64,000 nt of DNA from Burkholderiales bacterium (GTDB lineage Bacteria; Pseudomonadota; Gammaproteobacteria; Burkholderiales; SG8-41): the NCBI GenBank assembly GCA_036262035.1, contig DATAJS010000010.1, positions 912,915-976,914 of the forward strand. Reading direction: 5' to 3'. This document shows positions 54,846-64,000 of the stretch, piece by piece. The translations under genes were made by a program, and so were the position numbers. Within the stretch, counting starts at the first letter, position 1. Each line of letters starts with the position of its first letter. The notes under the pieces are model-generated. The model saw only the letters and a program-made list of their open reading frames with translations, did not search any database and was not told where the DNA came from.

Positions 54846-56756
54846 TCACGCGCGCGCGAAGGCCTCTTCGAGAAAATCGGCGTATGCGAGCGTGATGTCC
54901 TTGCGGTCGAAGAGCGCGCCGCTCCTCTCCGCGAGCTCGCGGCTCACGGCGGTGCGGTAGTCGCGATCGTTCGCGAGGCGGTGGGCGCGCTCGACGTAGT
55001 CCTCGACGCTCGCGGCAACGCAATCCTCGATCCCCAGCTCCCGATACAGGCCCAGCGTGAAGCGCCCGTAGAGATGCGCGCCCGGCAGCGTCACCAGCGG
55101 CACGCCGAGCGCGAGCGCTTCGCACGAGCTGTTGCAGCCGCCGAAGTACAGCGGGTCGAGCGCCACGTCCATGGCCGCGAGCGTCGCGACGTAACGGTCC
55201 ATCGGCAGCGCCGGGAGGAAACGGATGCGCGACGCGAGCGGTCCGAGCGTTCGCGCGAAGCGCCGTCGCACCAGTTCGGCCGCGTGCGCCTTCGATTCGA
55301 GCAGCACGATCTCTGCGCGCGCGTCGCGCTCCAGCAATGCGACCAGCACCGCGTCGATGTCCGGATGGAGCTTGAACACCGGCTGCAGGCAGCCGTAGAG
55401 TCGGACGTCCGCGGGCAGGCCGAGCGCTTCGCGGCCGATCGGCTGTGCGAGGCGCGGGCGTTCGTAGCCGCCGAGGAAGAACGCGCGCGGCCGCACCAGC
55501 CGCTCGGTGTAGTGAGCATCGGCCGATTCGATCTCCACGCCCTCCGCCGACAGGTAGTAGTCGATCGTGTCGACGCCGCTGGTGTCCGAGTGTCCCCACG
55601 ACACCGCCTGCACCGGCGCGAGCCGCCACAGCGCGAGCGCGTAGGTGATCGGGTCCATGCCGACGTCGGCGAAGACGAGCACGTCGAGCGCGGCGTCCGC
55701 GACGGCGCGGCGGATCGCGCCGAGGTCGCGCGCGAGCTTCACGTAGACGTCCGCGGCGCTTTCGACGGCGCGGCCCATCGCGTCCTGCGCCGGCTCGATC
55801 GCGAAGACGTGCACCTCGAAGCGCTCGCGCGGCAGGTCGCGGATGAAGCCGATCGTGGTGCGCGCGACCGAGTGCAGCTGGAAGAACGAGGAGACGAAGC
55901 CGATGCGCAGCCGCCGGCCCCGCGGCGCGCGCTTCGGCGGCGCGGCCTGCGCCGCCGCGGGACAGAGGTGGCGCATCGCGCGGCAGAGCTTGGCGAGCAG
56001 CGGCGCGTTGTTGCGGTTGTGATAAGCGAGGTTGAACCCGGTGACGCCGACCTCGGCGGCCGGATCGGCGATGTGCGGTTCGCGCGCATCGAGCACCTCG
56101 TCGAGCTCCTGGGAGAAGCGCGCCCTGACTGCGTCGATCTCGGTCTGGCTTTCGTAGACCGCAGGCAGGAAGAGCGCGCGCCTCAGGCGCATGCCCCCGA
56201 GGCCGGCGCGCACCAGCGGCTCGATCGCCCGCCACGCCTCGGGTATGCGGGCTTCGCGATACAACGCCGTCGACAGGTAGTTCACGATCGCCGGGTCGCC
56301 CGGCGCGTGCTCGAGCGCCCGCTCCAGGTACGCGCAGCCGCGTGCGGTCTGACCGAGCCGGATGTACGCGCGCCCGGCGTCGCGCAGCGCCGACACGCGC
56401 GACGCGCTGTCGAGCTTGGCGCCGGCGAGCGCGGCTTCGTAGTGCTCGAGCGCCGATTCGAAGCGGTGCAGGGCGAACAGAACGTCGGCGAGCGCGAAGT
56501 GAAACGCGGTCTCGCCGGGCCGCGCCGCGGCCGCGGCCTCCATCGCGAGCGCGGCGGCGACCGGGTCGCTGCGCTTCTTCGCGATCAGGCCGCGAAGAAA
56601 ATCGATGTCCGGCCGCTCGGCGTCCCCGATAGCCGCGCTGTCGCGCTCGGCCCGCGCGAGCTCGCCGCGCTCGTAGAGCGCGTAGACGTCGGCGAAACGG
56701 GTGCGGCGGAAGGTGAGGCGTTGCGGCAGCAGCCGCTTCAGCACGCTCCCGAGCAC
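54846..56756 (-). CDS. TPR glycosyltransferase, OGT-related
   Basis: About 636 residues from a GTG at 56756, 7 nt after the valS stop; the frame is open further upstream inside valS. TPRs occupy about residues 15-230 (AFHFALADVLFALHRFESAL, GRAYIRLGQTARGCAYLERA). The catalytic part has RRLRIGFVSSFFQLHSVART, SWGHSDTSGVDTIDYYL, LYGCLQPVFKLHPDI and PLYFGGCNSSCEALALGVP, the GT41-like sequence order. It is the fourth TPR/GT gene in the window and is co-oriented with valS. The exact start is uncertain (GTG 56744 is an alternative). Confidence 0.8.
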   Translation of the reverse strand: MLGSVLKRLLPQRLTFRRTRFADVYALYERGELARAERDSAAIGDAERPDIDFLRGLIAKKRSDPVAAALAMEAAAAARPGETAFHFALADVLFALHRFESALEHYEAALAGAKLDSASRVSALRDAGRAYIRLGQTARGCAYLERALEHAPGDPAIVNYLSTALYREARIPEAWRAIEPLVRAGLGGMRLRRALFLPAVYESQTEIDAVRARFSQELDEVLDAREPHIADPAAEVGVTGFNLAYHNRNNAPLLAKLCRAMRHLCPAAAQAAPPKRAPRGRRLRIGFVSSFFQLHSVARTTIGFIRDLPRERFEVHVFAIEPAQDAMGRAVESAADVYVKLARDLGAIRRAVADAALDVLVFADVGMDPITYALALWRLAPVQAVSWGHSDTSGVDTIDYYLSAEGVEIESADAHYTERLVRPRAFFLGGYERPRLAQPIGREALGLPADVRLYGCLQPVFKLHPDIDAVLVALLERDARAEIVLLESKAHAAELVRRRFARTLGPLASRIRFLPALPMDRYVATLAAMDVALDPLYFGGCNSSCEALALGVPLVTLPGAHLYGRFTLGLYRELGIEDCVAASVEDYVERAHRLANDRDYRTAVSRELAERSGALFDRKDITLAYADFLEEAFARA

Positions 56757-56763
56757 GCCGGGC

Positions 56764-59607
56764 CTAGCCGGGACCGAGCTTGCCCAGTTGCGCGCGCACT
56801 TCGGTGAGCATCGCCGAGTGCCGGTCGAGGCGCTGGCGCTCCTGATCGACGACGGCCGGAGGCGCGCGCTCGACGAAGCTCGCGTTGGCGAGCTTCGCCT
56901 CGGACTTGCGGATCTCGCCTTCGAGGCGCGCAACTTCCCTGGAGAGGCGCTCGCGCTCGGCTTCGAGGTCGATCTCGACCTTCAGCATGAGCTTGGCCTC
57001 ACCCGCGATCGCGACCGGCGCGTCCGCCGTCGGAAGCGTGTCGACCACGCTCACCTCGGATAGCCGCGCGAGCGCCGCGAGGTACGGCGTGAACGCCGTG
57101 AGACGCGCCGTATCGCCCTGCGCGAGCAGCGGCAGCCTGTCTTTCGGCGGAATGCTCATCTCGCTCCTCAGCGTGCGCGTCGCGGTGACGATCTCCTTGA
57201 GCGCGTGCACCTCGAGCTCCGCGGCTTCGTCGATGCGCTCGGCTTGAGGCTGAGGGTAACGCTGCAGCATGATCGAAGGCCCCGATCTGCCGGCGAGCGG
57301 CGCCACCTTCTGCCACAGCTCCTCGGTGATGAACGGGATCACCGGGTGCGCGAGACGCAGGATCGCTTCGAGCACGCGCACCAGGGTGCGGCGGGTGCCG
57401 CGCTGCTGCGCGGGCGAGCCGTTGGCGATCTGCACCTTGGCGAGCTCGAGGTACCAGTCGCAGTACTCGTCCCACACCAGCTCGTAGATCGCGCGCGACA
57501 GGTTGTCGAAGCGATACTGCGCGAAACCCTGGCGCACTTCCTCTTCGGCGCGCTGCAGCCGGCTGACGATCCAGCGATCGACCACCGAGAGCTCGACGGG
57601 CAGCGTCTCGTCGAGACCGACGTCCTTGCCTTCGCAGTTCATCAGCACGAAGCGCGACGCGTTCCACAGCTTGTTGCAGAAGTTGCGGTAGCCGTCGCAG
57701 CGCGCGAGGTCGAACTTGATGTCGCGGCCGTGCGAGGCGAGGCTGGCGAAGGTGAAGCGCAGCGGATCGGTGCCGAACGCCGGGATGCCGTCGGGGAACT
57801 GGCGCCGGGTCATCTTCTCGATGCGCTCGGCCTGGCGCGGATCCATGAGCCCGCTGGTGCGCTTGGCGATGAGCGCGTCGAGCGTGATGCCGTCGACGAT
57901 GTCGAGCGGGTCGAGCACGTTGCCCTTGGACTTGGACATCTTCTCGCCTTCCGCGTCGCGCACGAGGCCGGTGATGTACACCTCGCGGAACGGCACCTTG
58001 CCGGTGAAGTGCAGCGTCATCATCACCATGCGCGCGACCCAGAAGAAGATGATGTCGAAACCGGTGACGAGCACCGCCGACGGCAGGTAGAGGTCGAGCG
58101 CGGGGTTGGAGCGCGCCGGGTACTCGGGCGTCCAGTCGAGTGTCGAGAACGGCCACAGCGCGGACGAGAACCAGGTGTCGAGCACGTCCTCTTCCTGCCG
58201 CAGCGGGGCCGAGGCGTCGGCGCCGCGGGCCCAGCGGTACTTGGCTTCGGCCTCTTCGCGCGTGCGCGCGACGTAGACGTTGTCCTGCGCGTCGTACCAC
58301 GCCGGGATGCGATGGCCCCACCAGATCTGGCGCGAGATGCACCAGTCCTGGATGTTCTCGAGCCACTGGTTGTAGGTCGTCGTCCAGTTCTCGGGGACGA
58401 ACTTGATATCGCCCTTGGCAACCGCGTCCAGCCCGCTTCTCGCGAGCGATTCCATCTTCACGAACCACTGGTCGGTCAGCATCGGCTCGACCACCGCCTC
58501 GGTGCGGCCGCAGCGGGGCACCATCAGCTTGTGCGGCTTGACCTCGGCGAGCAGGTGGTAGGCCTCGAGGTCCTCGACGACGAGCTTGCGCGCGGCGAAA
58601 CGGTCGAGACCGCGGTAGCGCGACGGTGCGTTGTCGTTGACGTGCGCGTCGAGCGTGAAGATGTTGATCGGCGTGAGACGGTGGCGCTGCCCCACCTCGA
58701 AGTCGTTGAAGTCGTGCGCCGGCGTGATCTTCACGCAGCCGGTGCCGAAAGCGGGATCGACGTAAGTATCGGCGATCACCGGGATCTGGCGATCGGTCAG
58801 GGGCAGCGCGATCTTGGCGCCGATGAGGTGCCTGTAGCGCTCGTCGTCGGGATGCACCGCGACCGCGACGTCGCCGAGCATCGTCTCCGGCCGCGTCGTC
58901 GCGACGACCAGATGGCCTTCACGGTCGGCCAGCGGATAGCGGATGTGCCAGAGATGGCCGTCCTCTTCCTTCGACTCGACTTCGAGGTCCGACACCGCGG
59001 TCTGCAGCACCGGGTCCCAGTTGACGAGGCGCTTGCCGCGATAGATGAGCCCCTGCTCGTACAGGCGCACGAACACTTCGGTGACGGTCTGCGAGAGGCC
59101 CTCGTCCATCGTGAAGCGCTCGCGCTCCCAGTCGCACGAGGTGCCGAGGCGGCGCATCTGGCGCGTGATCGTCGAGCCCGACTGCTCCTTCCATTGCCAC
59201 ACGCGCTCGACGAACGCCTCGCGGCCGAGGTCGCGTCGGGAAATGCCCTGCGCCTCGAGCTGGCGCTCGACGACGATCTGGGTCGCGATGCCGGCGTGGT
59301 CGGTGCCCGCCTGCCACAGCGTGTTCTCGCCGAGCATGCGGTGATAGCGCGTCAGCGCATCCATCAGGGTGTGCTGGAATGCGTGGCCCATGTGCAGCGT
59401 GCCGGTGACGTTGGGCGGCGGCAGGAGGATGCAGTAGCCGTCGATTTTTTCGCGATCGAGACCGGCGCGGAAATAGCCGCTGCTTTCCCACAGCGGATAC
59501 CAGTGCGATTCGATGGCGCGCGGCTCGAAGCTCTTGGCGAGCGCGTCGGCGATCGGCGAGGCCTGCGCGGGGGCGGCTGCGCCCGGGGTGGAAGCGGACG
59601 CGCTCAT
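56764..59607 (-). CDS. valS: Valyl-tRNA synthetase
   Basis: 947 residues from Met at 59607, similar to E. coli (951). [13 protein letters not shown] is the HIGH motif, [16 protein letters not shown] the KMSKS motif; an editing domain (CP1) lies between, and a C-terminal coiled coil ([21 protein letters not shown]) is typical of ValRS. The reading frame does not stop upstream but continues through a 139-codon segment to 60024, so the primary product may be larger if translation starts there. Confidence 0.96.
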   Translation of the reverse strand: MSASASTPGAAAPAQASPIADALAKSFEPRAIESHWYPLWESSGYFRAGLDREKIDGYCILLPPPNVTGTLHMGHAFQHTLMDALTRYHRMLGENTLWQAGTDHAGIATQIVVERQLEAQGISRRDLGREAFVERVWQWKEQSGSTITRQMRRLGTSCDWERERFTMDEGLSQTVTEVFVRLYEQGLIYRGKRLVNWDPVLQTAVSDLEVESKEEDGHLWHIRYPLADREGHLVVATTRPETMLGDVAVAVHPDDERYRHLIGAKIALPLTDRQIPVIADTYVDPAFGTGCVKITPAHDFNDFEVGQRHRLTPINIFTLDAHVNDNAPSRYRGLDRFAARKLVVEDLEAYHLLAEVKPHKLMVPRCGRTEAVVEPMLTDQWFVKMESLARSGLDAVAKGDIKFVPENWTTTYNQWLENIQDWCISRQIWWGHRIPAWYDAQDNVYVARTREEAEAKYRWARGADASAPLRQEEDVLDTWFSSALWPFSTLDWTPEYPARSNPALDLYLPSAVLVTGFDIIFFWVARMVMMTLHFTGKVPFREVYITGLVRDAEGEKMSKSKGNVLDPLDIVDGITLDALIAKRTSGLMDPRQAERIEKMTRRQFPDGIPAFGTDPLRFTFASLASHGRDIKFDLARCDGYRNFCNKLWNASRFVLMNCEGKDVGLDETLPVELSVVDRWIVSRLQRAEEEVRQGFAQYRFDNLSRAIYELVWDEYCDWYLELAKVQIANGSPAQQRGTRRTLVRVLEAILRLAHPVIPFITEELWQKVAPLAGRSGPSIMLQRYPQPQAERIDEAAELEVHALKEIVTATRTLRSEMSIPPKDRLPLLAQGDTARLTAFTPYLAALARLSEVSVVDTLPTADAPVAIAGEAKLMLKVEIDLEAERERLSREVARLEGEIRKSEAKLANASFVERAPPAVVDQERQRLDRHSAMLTEVRAQLGKLGPG

Positions 59608-60024
59608 CTGGGCGCCTCGCGATTCGGGATGTGCATCGGGTGCTTTCGATTCCGGGGCCGGCGCGGGCAGGCTCAATTGTTCCTTGAGCGCCTGCTCGAC
59701 CGACGCGCGCACGAGCGCGCCTAGGTTCGTTTTGATTTCCTGCGTGATGTGCTGGACGGCTGTGCTCAGCGCATCGCCCAGGTTGGGCATGAGCTGCTCG
59801 CGCACCACGTCCTGGATGCGGCCGTCGATCTCCTTGTGCAGCTTTTGGTACATCGCGTGCTGCAGGTTCTGGTTCTGCACGCGGGAGATCACTTCGACCG
59901 GACCCGAGTCGGCCGCGCCCTGTCCGGCGGTCGCGACGAGATCGGGATCCGGCGCGATGTCGGTGAGCACCGGCAGGTCCTCGTCCTCGCCGGGCGCGCC
60001 GGCCCTGTTCGGCTCTTCGCTCAT
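59608..60024 (-). CDS. DUF2486-like segment, in frame with valS
   Basis: 139 codons from an ATG at 60024 that overlaps the holC stop (ATGA). It has an acidic start, [20 protein letters not shown], then a helical amphipathic stretch ([20 protein letters not shown]) and a Pro/Ala/Ser-rich linker. In other betaproteobacteria a short separate protein of this type lies between holC and valS. Here no stop codon separates it from valS, so either a fusion of 1,086 residues is made or valS has its own internal start at 59607. Confidence 0.65.
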
Positions 60025-60455
60025 GCGCTTTGCGCCCCCGCGAGATCGTGCCTGCGGATCTCGTACCCGCGCTCGCGATAGAACCTGAAGCGCTCGCGCG
60101 CGGCCTGCTTGTCGGCTTCGTCGTCCGCGCTGACGATCTCCACCAGCCGCTCGTAGCGCGCGAAGAACGGCGGCCACTCGGCGCGCAGGTTGAGCAGCAC
60201 CTGGTCGCCGACGGGTTCCTGCGTGCCGTGATCGACGATGATCGGCGTCTCGGCCGCGAGCGGATCGCGCGGCGAGCAGTGCGGGATGAACCCGGTCGCC
60301 GGCGTCGTCCACAGCATGCGGTCGATGCGCGTCGCGGTCTCGCCGTCGGGGCAGAGCACGAGCATGCGGTTGCCGAGGCCGTAGGCCTTGGCCGCGATGC
60401 GGCAAGCGGTGACGAGCTTGTCCGCGACGTTGAAATAGAAGTCGATCTGAGTCAC
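60021..60455 (-). CDS. holC: DNA polymerase III chi subunit
   Basis: 144 residues, GTG start at 60455 overlapping the pepA stop (TAGTG). [13 protein letters not shown] at the N-terminus and [35 protein letters not shown] are the chi-family features that link the clamp loader to SSB. The order pepA-holC-valS is conserved in beta- and gammaproteobacteria. Confidence 0.93.
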   Translation of the reverse strand: MTQIDFYFNVADKLVTACRIAAKAYGLGNRMLVLCPDGETATRIDRMLWTTPATGFIPHCSPRDPLAAETPIIVDHGTQEPVGDQVLLNLRAEWPPFFARYERLVEIVSADDEADKQAARERFRFYRERGYEIRRHDLAGAQSA

Positions 60456-61948
60456 TAGGCGCCGCGCACCCGCGAGAGCAGGAACTGCAGGAGCAGCGGC
60501 ACCGGCCGCGCGGTCGCGCCTTTTTCCTTGCCGCCGCGCCACGCGGTGCCCGCGATGTCGAGGTGCGCCCACTTGTATTTGCGCGCGAAGCGCGACAGGA
60601 AGCACGCCGCGGTGATGCTGCCGCCGGGACGCCCGCCGATGTTCGCGAAGTCGGCGAAGTTGCTCTTCAACTGATCCTGGTAGTCGTCCCACAGCGGCAT
60701 GCGCCAGGCGCGGTCGTGCGCGGCGTCGGCGGCCGCGACGATCTCTTCCGCGAGCCCGTCGTCGTTCGAGAAGAAACCCGTCGCCACGTGACCGAGCGCG
60801 ATCACCATCGCGCCGGTGAGCGTCGCGATGTCGATGACGGCCGCGGGCTGGTAGCGCTCGGCGTAGGTCAGCGCGTCGCACAGGATGAGGCGGCCTTCGG
60901 CGTCGGTATTGAGGATCTCCACCGTCTGGCCCGACATGCTCTTCACGATGTCGCCGGGGCGGGTCGCGCGGCCGCCGGGCATGTTCTCGGTCGTGGGCAC
61001 GAGGCCGATGACGTTGAGCGGGAGCGCAAGCTCGCCCACCGCCTTCATGGTGCCGAGCACGCTGCCCGCACCGCTCATGTCGAACTTCATCTCGTCCATC
61101 TCGGCCGAAGGCTTGATCGAGATGCCGCCGGTGTCGAAGGTGACGCCCTTGCCCACGAGCACGACGGGCTTCTCGTTCTTGCCGCCGCCGCGATGCTCGA
61201 TGACGATGAACTTCGGAGGCTCGTGGCTGCCCGCGGCGACCGCCAGCAGCGTGTTCATGCCGAGCTTCTTCATCTCGTCGCGCTCGAACACCTGCACTTT
61301 CATCCTGTACTGCTTGCCGAGCTTCACCGCCTGCTCGGCGAGGAAGCCGGGCGTGCACACGTTCGGCGGCAGGTTGCCGAGATCCTTGGTGAGCGCCATG
61401 CCCGCCGCGAGCGCGCCGCCTTGCGCAAGCCCGCGCTCGGCTTTGCGCGACTCGCCCTTGCCGTCGACCGCGAGCGTCACGCGCTGCAGCGTCGCTTTCG
61501 CCTTGTCGCGGCTGCTCTTCATCGCGTCGAAGCGATACAGCGACTCGTTGGCGAGCGCCACCGCCTGGCGCACGCGCCACTCGGCGTCGTGCTTGTCCAT
61601 GTCGATCGCGGTGAGATGGAGCTCGGCATCCTTCGCGCCGGTCGACGACAGCGCGCGCATCGCCGCCGCGACCGCTTCGCGGTACTGGCGCGGGCCGAAA
61701 TCGGCTTCGCGCCCCAGTCCCACGAGGAGCACGCGCTCGGCGGAGACGCCGCGCACGTCGTGCAGCAGGAGCGTCGAGCCGCTCTTGCCTTCGATGTCGC
61801 CGCGCTTCACGAGATCGGCGAGATAGCCTTTGGCGAGCTTGTCGAGCTCGGCGCCCGCGCGGTCGAGCTTGCGCGATTCGTACACACCGACGACCGCGCA
61901 GCCGCTCTTGCTTCGTCCCGGCTGCAAACCTTTTATGCTAAATTCCAA
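60455..61948 (-). CDS. pepA: Leucyl (cytosol) aminopeptidase
   Basis: 497 residues of the M17 family. [14 protein letters not shown] is the signature; [19 protein letters not shown] and [11 protein letters not shown] carry the zinc ligands. The start is TTG at 61948 with GAGGAG 7 nt before it, giving MEFSIKG; the frame extends further, but only from there is the length normal. PepA hydrolyses N-terminal residues and in E. coli also binds DNA. It is divergent from lptF with 163 nt between. Confidence 0.95.
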   Translation of the reverse strand: MEFSIKGLQPGRSKSGCAVVGVYESRKLDRAGAELDKLAKGYLADLVKRGDIEGKSGSTLLLHDVRGVSAERVLLVGLGREADFGPRQYREAVAAAMRALSSTGAKDAELHLTAIDMDKHDAEWRVRQAVALANESLYRFDAMKSSRDKAKATLQRVTLAVDGKGESRKAERGLAQGGALAAGMALTKDLGNLPPNVCTPGFLAEQAVKLGKQYRMKVQVFERDEMKKLGMNTLLAVAAGSHEPPKFIVIEHRGGGKNEKPVVLVGKGVTFDTGGISIKPSAEMDEMKFDMSGAGSVLGTMKAVGELALPLNVIGLVPTTENMPGGRATRPGDIVKSMSGQTVEILNTDAEGRLILCDALTYAERYQPAAVIDIATLTGAMVIALGHVATGFFSNDDGLAEEIVAAADAAHDRAWRMPLWDDYQDQLKSNFADFANIGGRPGGSITAACFLSRFARKYKWAHLDIAGTAWRGGKEKGATARPVPLLLQFLLSRVRGA

Positions 61949-62111
61949 AACTTGCTCCTCGTGCGGGAAGTGCACTCGACGTGCACGTGAAGGATCTTGA
62001 CGGGAACGCCCGGTGCGTCTCGCTTGCGTGCTCCGGCGTTCGGTACGCTCGAAGCCCAAGCGTACGTAGATCGCTGATTATCCGCACATCGTTCGGCAAA
62101 AGCAAAGCCTG

Positions 62112-63194
62112 ATGATCTTCCACAAGGCCCTGGTGCGCGAGTTCGCGAACACCGCGCTTGCCACCTTCTTCGTGCTCCTCGGCATCACGATCACGACGCA
62201 GCTCGTGAAGCTGCTCGGCCAGGCCGCAACCGGGCTCATCACCTCGACCGGCGTGTTCGCGCTGCTGGGGTTGACCCTCGTCAACTATCTCGCGGTGCTG
62301 CTGTCGCTCACCACGTTCATCGCGGTGCTGCTCACGCTCACGCGCAGCTATCGCGACTTCGAGATGGTGGTGTGGTTCGCGAGCGGCGTCGGCCTCACGC
62401 GCTGGGTACGGCCCGTGCTGTCGTTCGCAGTCCCGCTCGTGCTCATCATCGGCCTCCTGTCGCTCTTCCTGTCGCCGTGGGCGGTGAGCCGCTCCGAGGA
62501 GCTGCGCCGGCTGATGGACAGCCGCGACGACGTCTCCGCGATCGTTCCCGGCGTCTTTCGCGAGTCGAACCGCGCCGAGCGCGTGTACTTCGTCGAGGAA
62601 GTCTCCGACGCCGAGAACGTGGTGCAGAACATCTTCGTGAGCTCGAACCAGCACCAGAAGCTCGGCGTGATGGTCGCGCGGCGCGGCTACCAGGAGACTT
62701 CGGAGAACGGCGACCGCTTCCTCGTGCTGCTGAACGGGCGGCGCTACGAAGGCGCGCCCGGCACGCCCGAATACCGGGTCTACGAGTTCGACAAGTATTC
62801 GATGCGTGTGGAGATCGGCGCCATGGCGGCGCGCGCCCCGACGACCAAGACCTCGAGCACGGCCGATCTCCTGCAGGAGCCCAACCCGCGCAACCTCGCC
62901 GAGCTCTCGTGGCGCATCGGGCTGCCGGTGAGCGCGCTCATCCTGTCGGTGCTCGCGATCCCGCTGTCCTTCATCAACCCGCGCGCGGGACGCTCGATGA
63001 ACTTCGTCATGGCGATCCTGATCTACATGACTTACAACAACCTGCTCTCGATCGTGCAGGCGTGGATCGCGCAGTCCCGCGTGAGCTTTACCGCGGGCCT
63101 CGCCGTGCACGCTGCGATGCTCGTGCTGCTCGCGCTCGTGTTCTACCGCCGCATCATGCCGTTTTCCATCCTGCGCCGCCGCGCCGCCGCATGA
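62112..63194 (+). CDS. lptF: LPS export permease LptF
   Basis: 360 residues, six TM helices in two groups of three (residues 12-115 and 270-345) flanking a periplasmic beta-jellyroll domain. MIFHKALVREFANTALATF and PNPRNLAELSWRIGLPVSAL are family-typical. With LptG and LptB2 it extracts LPS from the inner membrane. Its stop overlaps the lptG start (ATGA at 63191). The divergent layout with pepA is standard in this class. Confidence 0.95.
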   Translation: MIFHKALVREFANTALATFFVLLGITITTQLVKLLGQAATGLITSTGVFALLGLTLVNYLAVLLSLTTFIAVLLTLTRSYRDFEMVVWFASGVGLTRWVRPVLSFAVPLVLIIGLLSLFLSPWAVSRSEELRRLMDSRDDVSAIVPGVFRESNRAERVYFVEEVSDAENVVQNIFVSSNQHQKLGVMVARRGYQETSENGDRFLVLLNGRRYEGAPGTPEYRVYEFDKYSMRVEIGAMAARAPTTKTSSTADLLQEPNPRNLAELSWRIGLPVSALILSVLAIPLSFINPRAGRSMNFVMAILIYMTYNNLLSIVQAWIAQSRVSFTAGLAVHAAMLVLLALVFYRRIMPFSILRRRAAA

Positions 63195-64000
63195 GGACGC
63201 TGCGCCGCTATCTCGCGACCGAGATCGTCGTCGCGACGCTGCTGGTCGTGCTCGCGCTGGTGCTGCTCTTCTCGTTCTTCGATCTCGTCGAGGAGATGAA
63301 GGATCTCGGCCGCGGTGGGTATCGCCTCAAGCACATCGCCCTGCACGTATTGCTGAGGGCGCCGACGCACGTCTACGAGGTCTTTCCCATCGCCGCGCTG
63401 ATCGGCACGCTGTTCGCCCTCGCTCAGCTCGTGGCGAGCTCGGAGCTCACCGTGATCCGCGCGTCCGGCGTCTCGCTCACGCGCCTCAACATGTCGCTCG
63501 TGAGCATCGGCCTGGTCTTCGCGATCCTGACGTTCGTGTTCGGCGAGTTCATCGGGCCGCCGGCCGAGCAGTTCGCGCAGCGGATGCGCTCGCTGGCGAT
63601 CGCCGGCATCGTCGCGCAGGAGTTTCGCTCGGGATTGTGGGTGAAAGACGGACGCAACTTCGTCAACGTCGGCGAAGTGACGCCGACGTCCGAATTGAAG
63701 CGCATCCGCATCTACGAGTTCGACGAGGAATACCGCCTGCGCACGCTGTCGCAGGCGGAGCACGGAACCTACTTGAAGGACCGCACGTGGGAGCTGTCGG
63801 ACGTGGTCACGACGACGTTCGAAGGCCAGCGCACCCGCGTGCAGAAGATCCCGGAGCTGCAGTGGTATTCGGTGCTCGAGCCGCAGATCCTGTCGATGCT
63901 GCTGGTGCGGCCCGATCGCATGTCGGCATGGAGCCTGTGGTCGTATTCGCAGCATCTGAAAGAGAACCGCCAGAAGGCGCTGCGCTACGAGATCGCGTTC
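63191..64000 (+). CDS. lptG: LPS export permease LptG (partial, cut by window end)
   Basis: The first 270 residues. MRTLRRYLATEIVVATLLV begins helix 1, VYEVFPIAALIGTLFALAQL helix 2 and MSLVSIGLVFAILTFVFGEF helix 3; the start of the periplasmic jellyroll follows (FRSGLWVKDGRNFVNVGEV). The C-terminal three helices lie beyond the window. It is translationally coupled to lptF. Confidence 0.95.
   Translation, partial: MRTLRRYLATEIVVATLLVVLALVLLFSFFDLVEEMKDLGRGGYRLKHIALHVLLRAPTHVYEVFPIAALIGTLFALAQLVASSELTVIRASGVSLTRLNMSLVSIGLVFAILTFVFGEFIGPPAEQFAQRMRSLAIAGIVAQEFRSGLWVKDGRNFVNVGEVTPTSELKRIRIYEFDEEYRLRTLSQAEHGTYLKDRTWELSDVVTTTFEGQRTRVQKIPELQWYSVLEPQILSMLLVRPDRMSAWSLWSYSQHLKENRQKALRYEIAF

Overview
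The window is high-GC, gene-dense DNA from a chemo-organotrophic and probably sulfur-oxidising betaproteobacterium (Burkholderiales-like; no 16S rRNA gene is present, so genus is not claimed). The grounds are two Bug-type solute receptors of the tripartite tricarboxylate transporter (TTT) system, the pepA-holC-valS neighbourhood, a sox cluster, a NuoEF-fused formate dehydrogenase and several families of dispersed intergenic palindromes.

Layout. 1-11.8 kb: end of a Thr/Lys-rich protein, an orphan Bug receptor, a LysR-prpD pair divergent from a hydantoinase/oxoprolinase hyuAB pair, two PLP enzymes, a CapA-like phosphatase and UspA. 11.8-12.4 kb: no protein gene, but a well-formed small-RNA gene and the sucC leader. 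12.4-21.1 kb: sucCD, a two-subunit NAD formate dehydrogenase, and fhs (formate-THF ligase). 21.2-24 kb: a yybP-ykoY (Mn2+) riboswitch ahead of an ion-transporter-superfamily permease, terC and uspA. 24-32.2 kb: an oxalate locus made of a complete TTT transporter, a Crp/Fnr regulator, oxalyl-CoA decarboxylase, formyl-CoA transferase and a stand-alone formyltransferase. 32.5-40.3 kb: a tightly overlapping signalling run (PP2C phosphatase, CHASE2 adenylate cyclase, cyclic-nucleotide phosphodiesterase, GAF-PilB-like ATPase, GAF-HD-GYP). 40.4-45.8 kb: TPR glycosyltransferases and two tandem type IV pilins, each behind a sigma-54-type promoter. 45.9-51.3 kb: soxYZAX-(OGT-like glycosyltransferase)-soxB. 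51.5-64 kb: moaC, bepA-like protease, tusA with a degenerate lipoate-ligase-like gene, another TPR glycosyltransferase, valS, holC, pepA, lptF and lptG (cut by the window end).

How it fits together. The most coherent hidden structure is a one-carbon/oxalate regulon. A 14-bp palindrome, TTGACCGCGGTCAA, occurs upstream of fhs, of the TTT transporter and between the Crp/Fnr gene and oxc; a one-arm variant lies upstream of sucC. In two cases the gap to a plausible -10 box is exactly 23 nt, the geometry of class II activation by Fnr-type proteins, and the regulator has the E-T-L-S-R recognition-helix signature expected to read TTGA. Predicted flow: oxalate uptake by TTT, formyl-CoA cycle by Frc/Oxc, formate to CO2 by FDH or to 10-formyl-THF by Fhs, with the extra formyltransferase acting on the formyl pool. 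Other points of interest are a roughly 93-nt sRNA that displays UCCUCCUCC in a hairpin loop, an OGT-like glycosyltransferase inside the sox operon, and a lipoate-ligase homologue lacking its catalytic lysine next to tusA.
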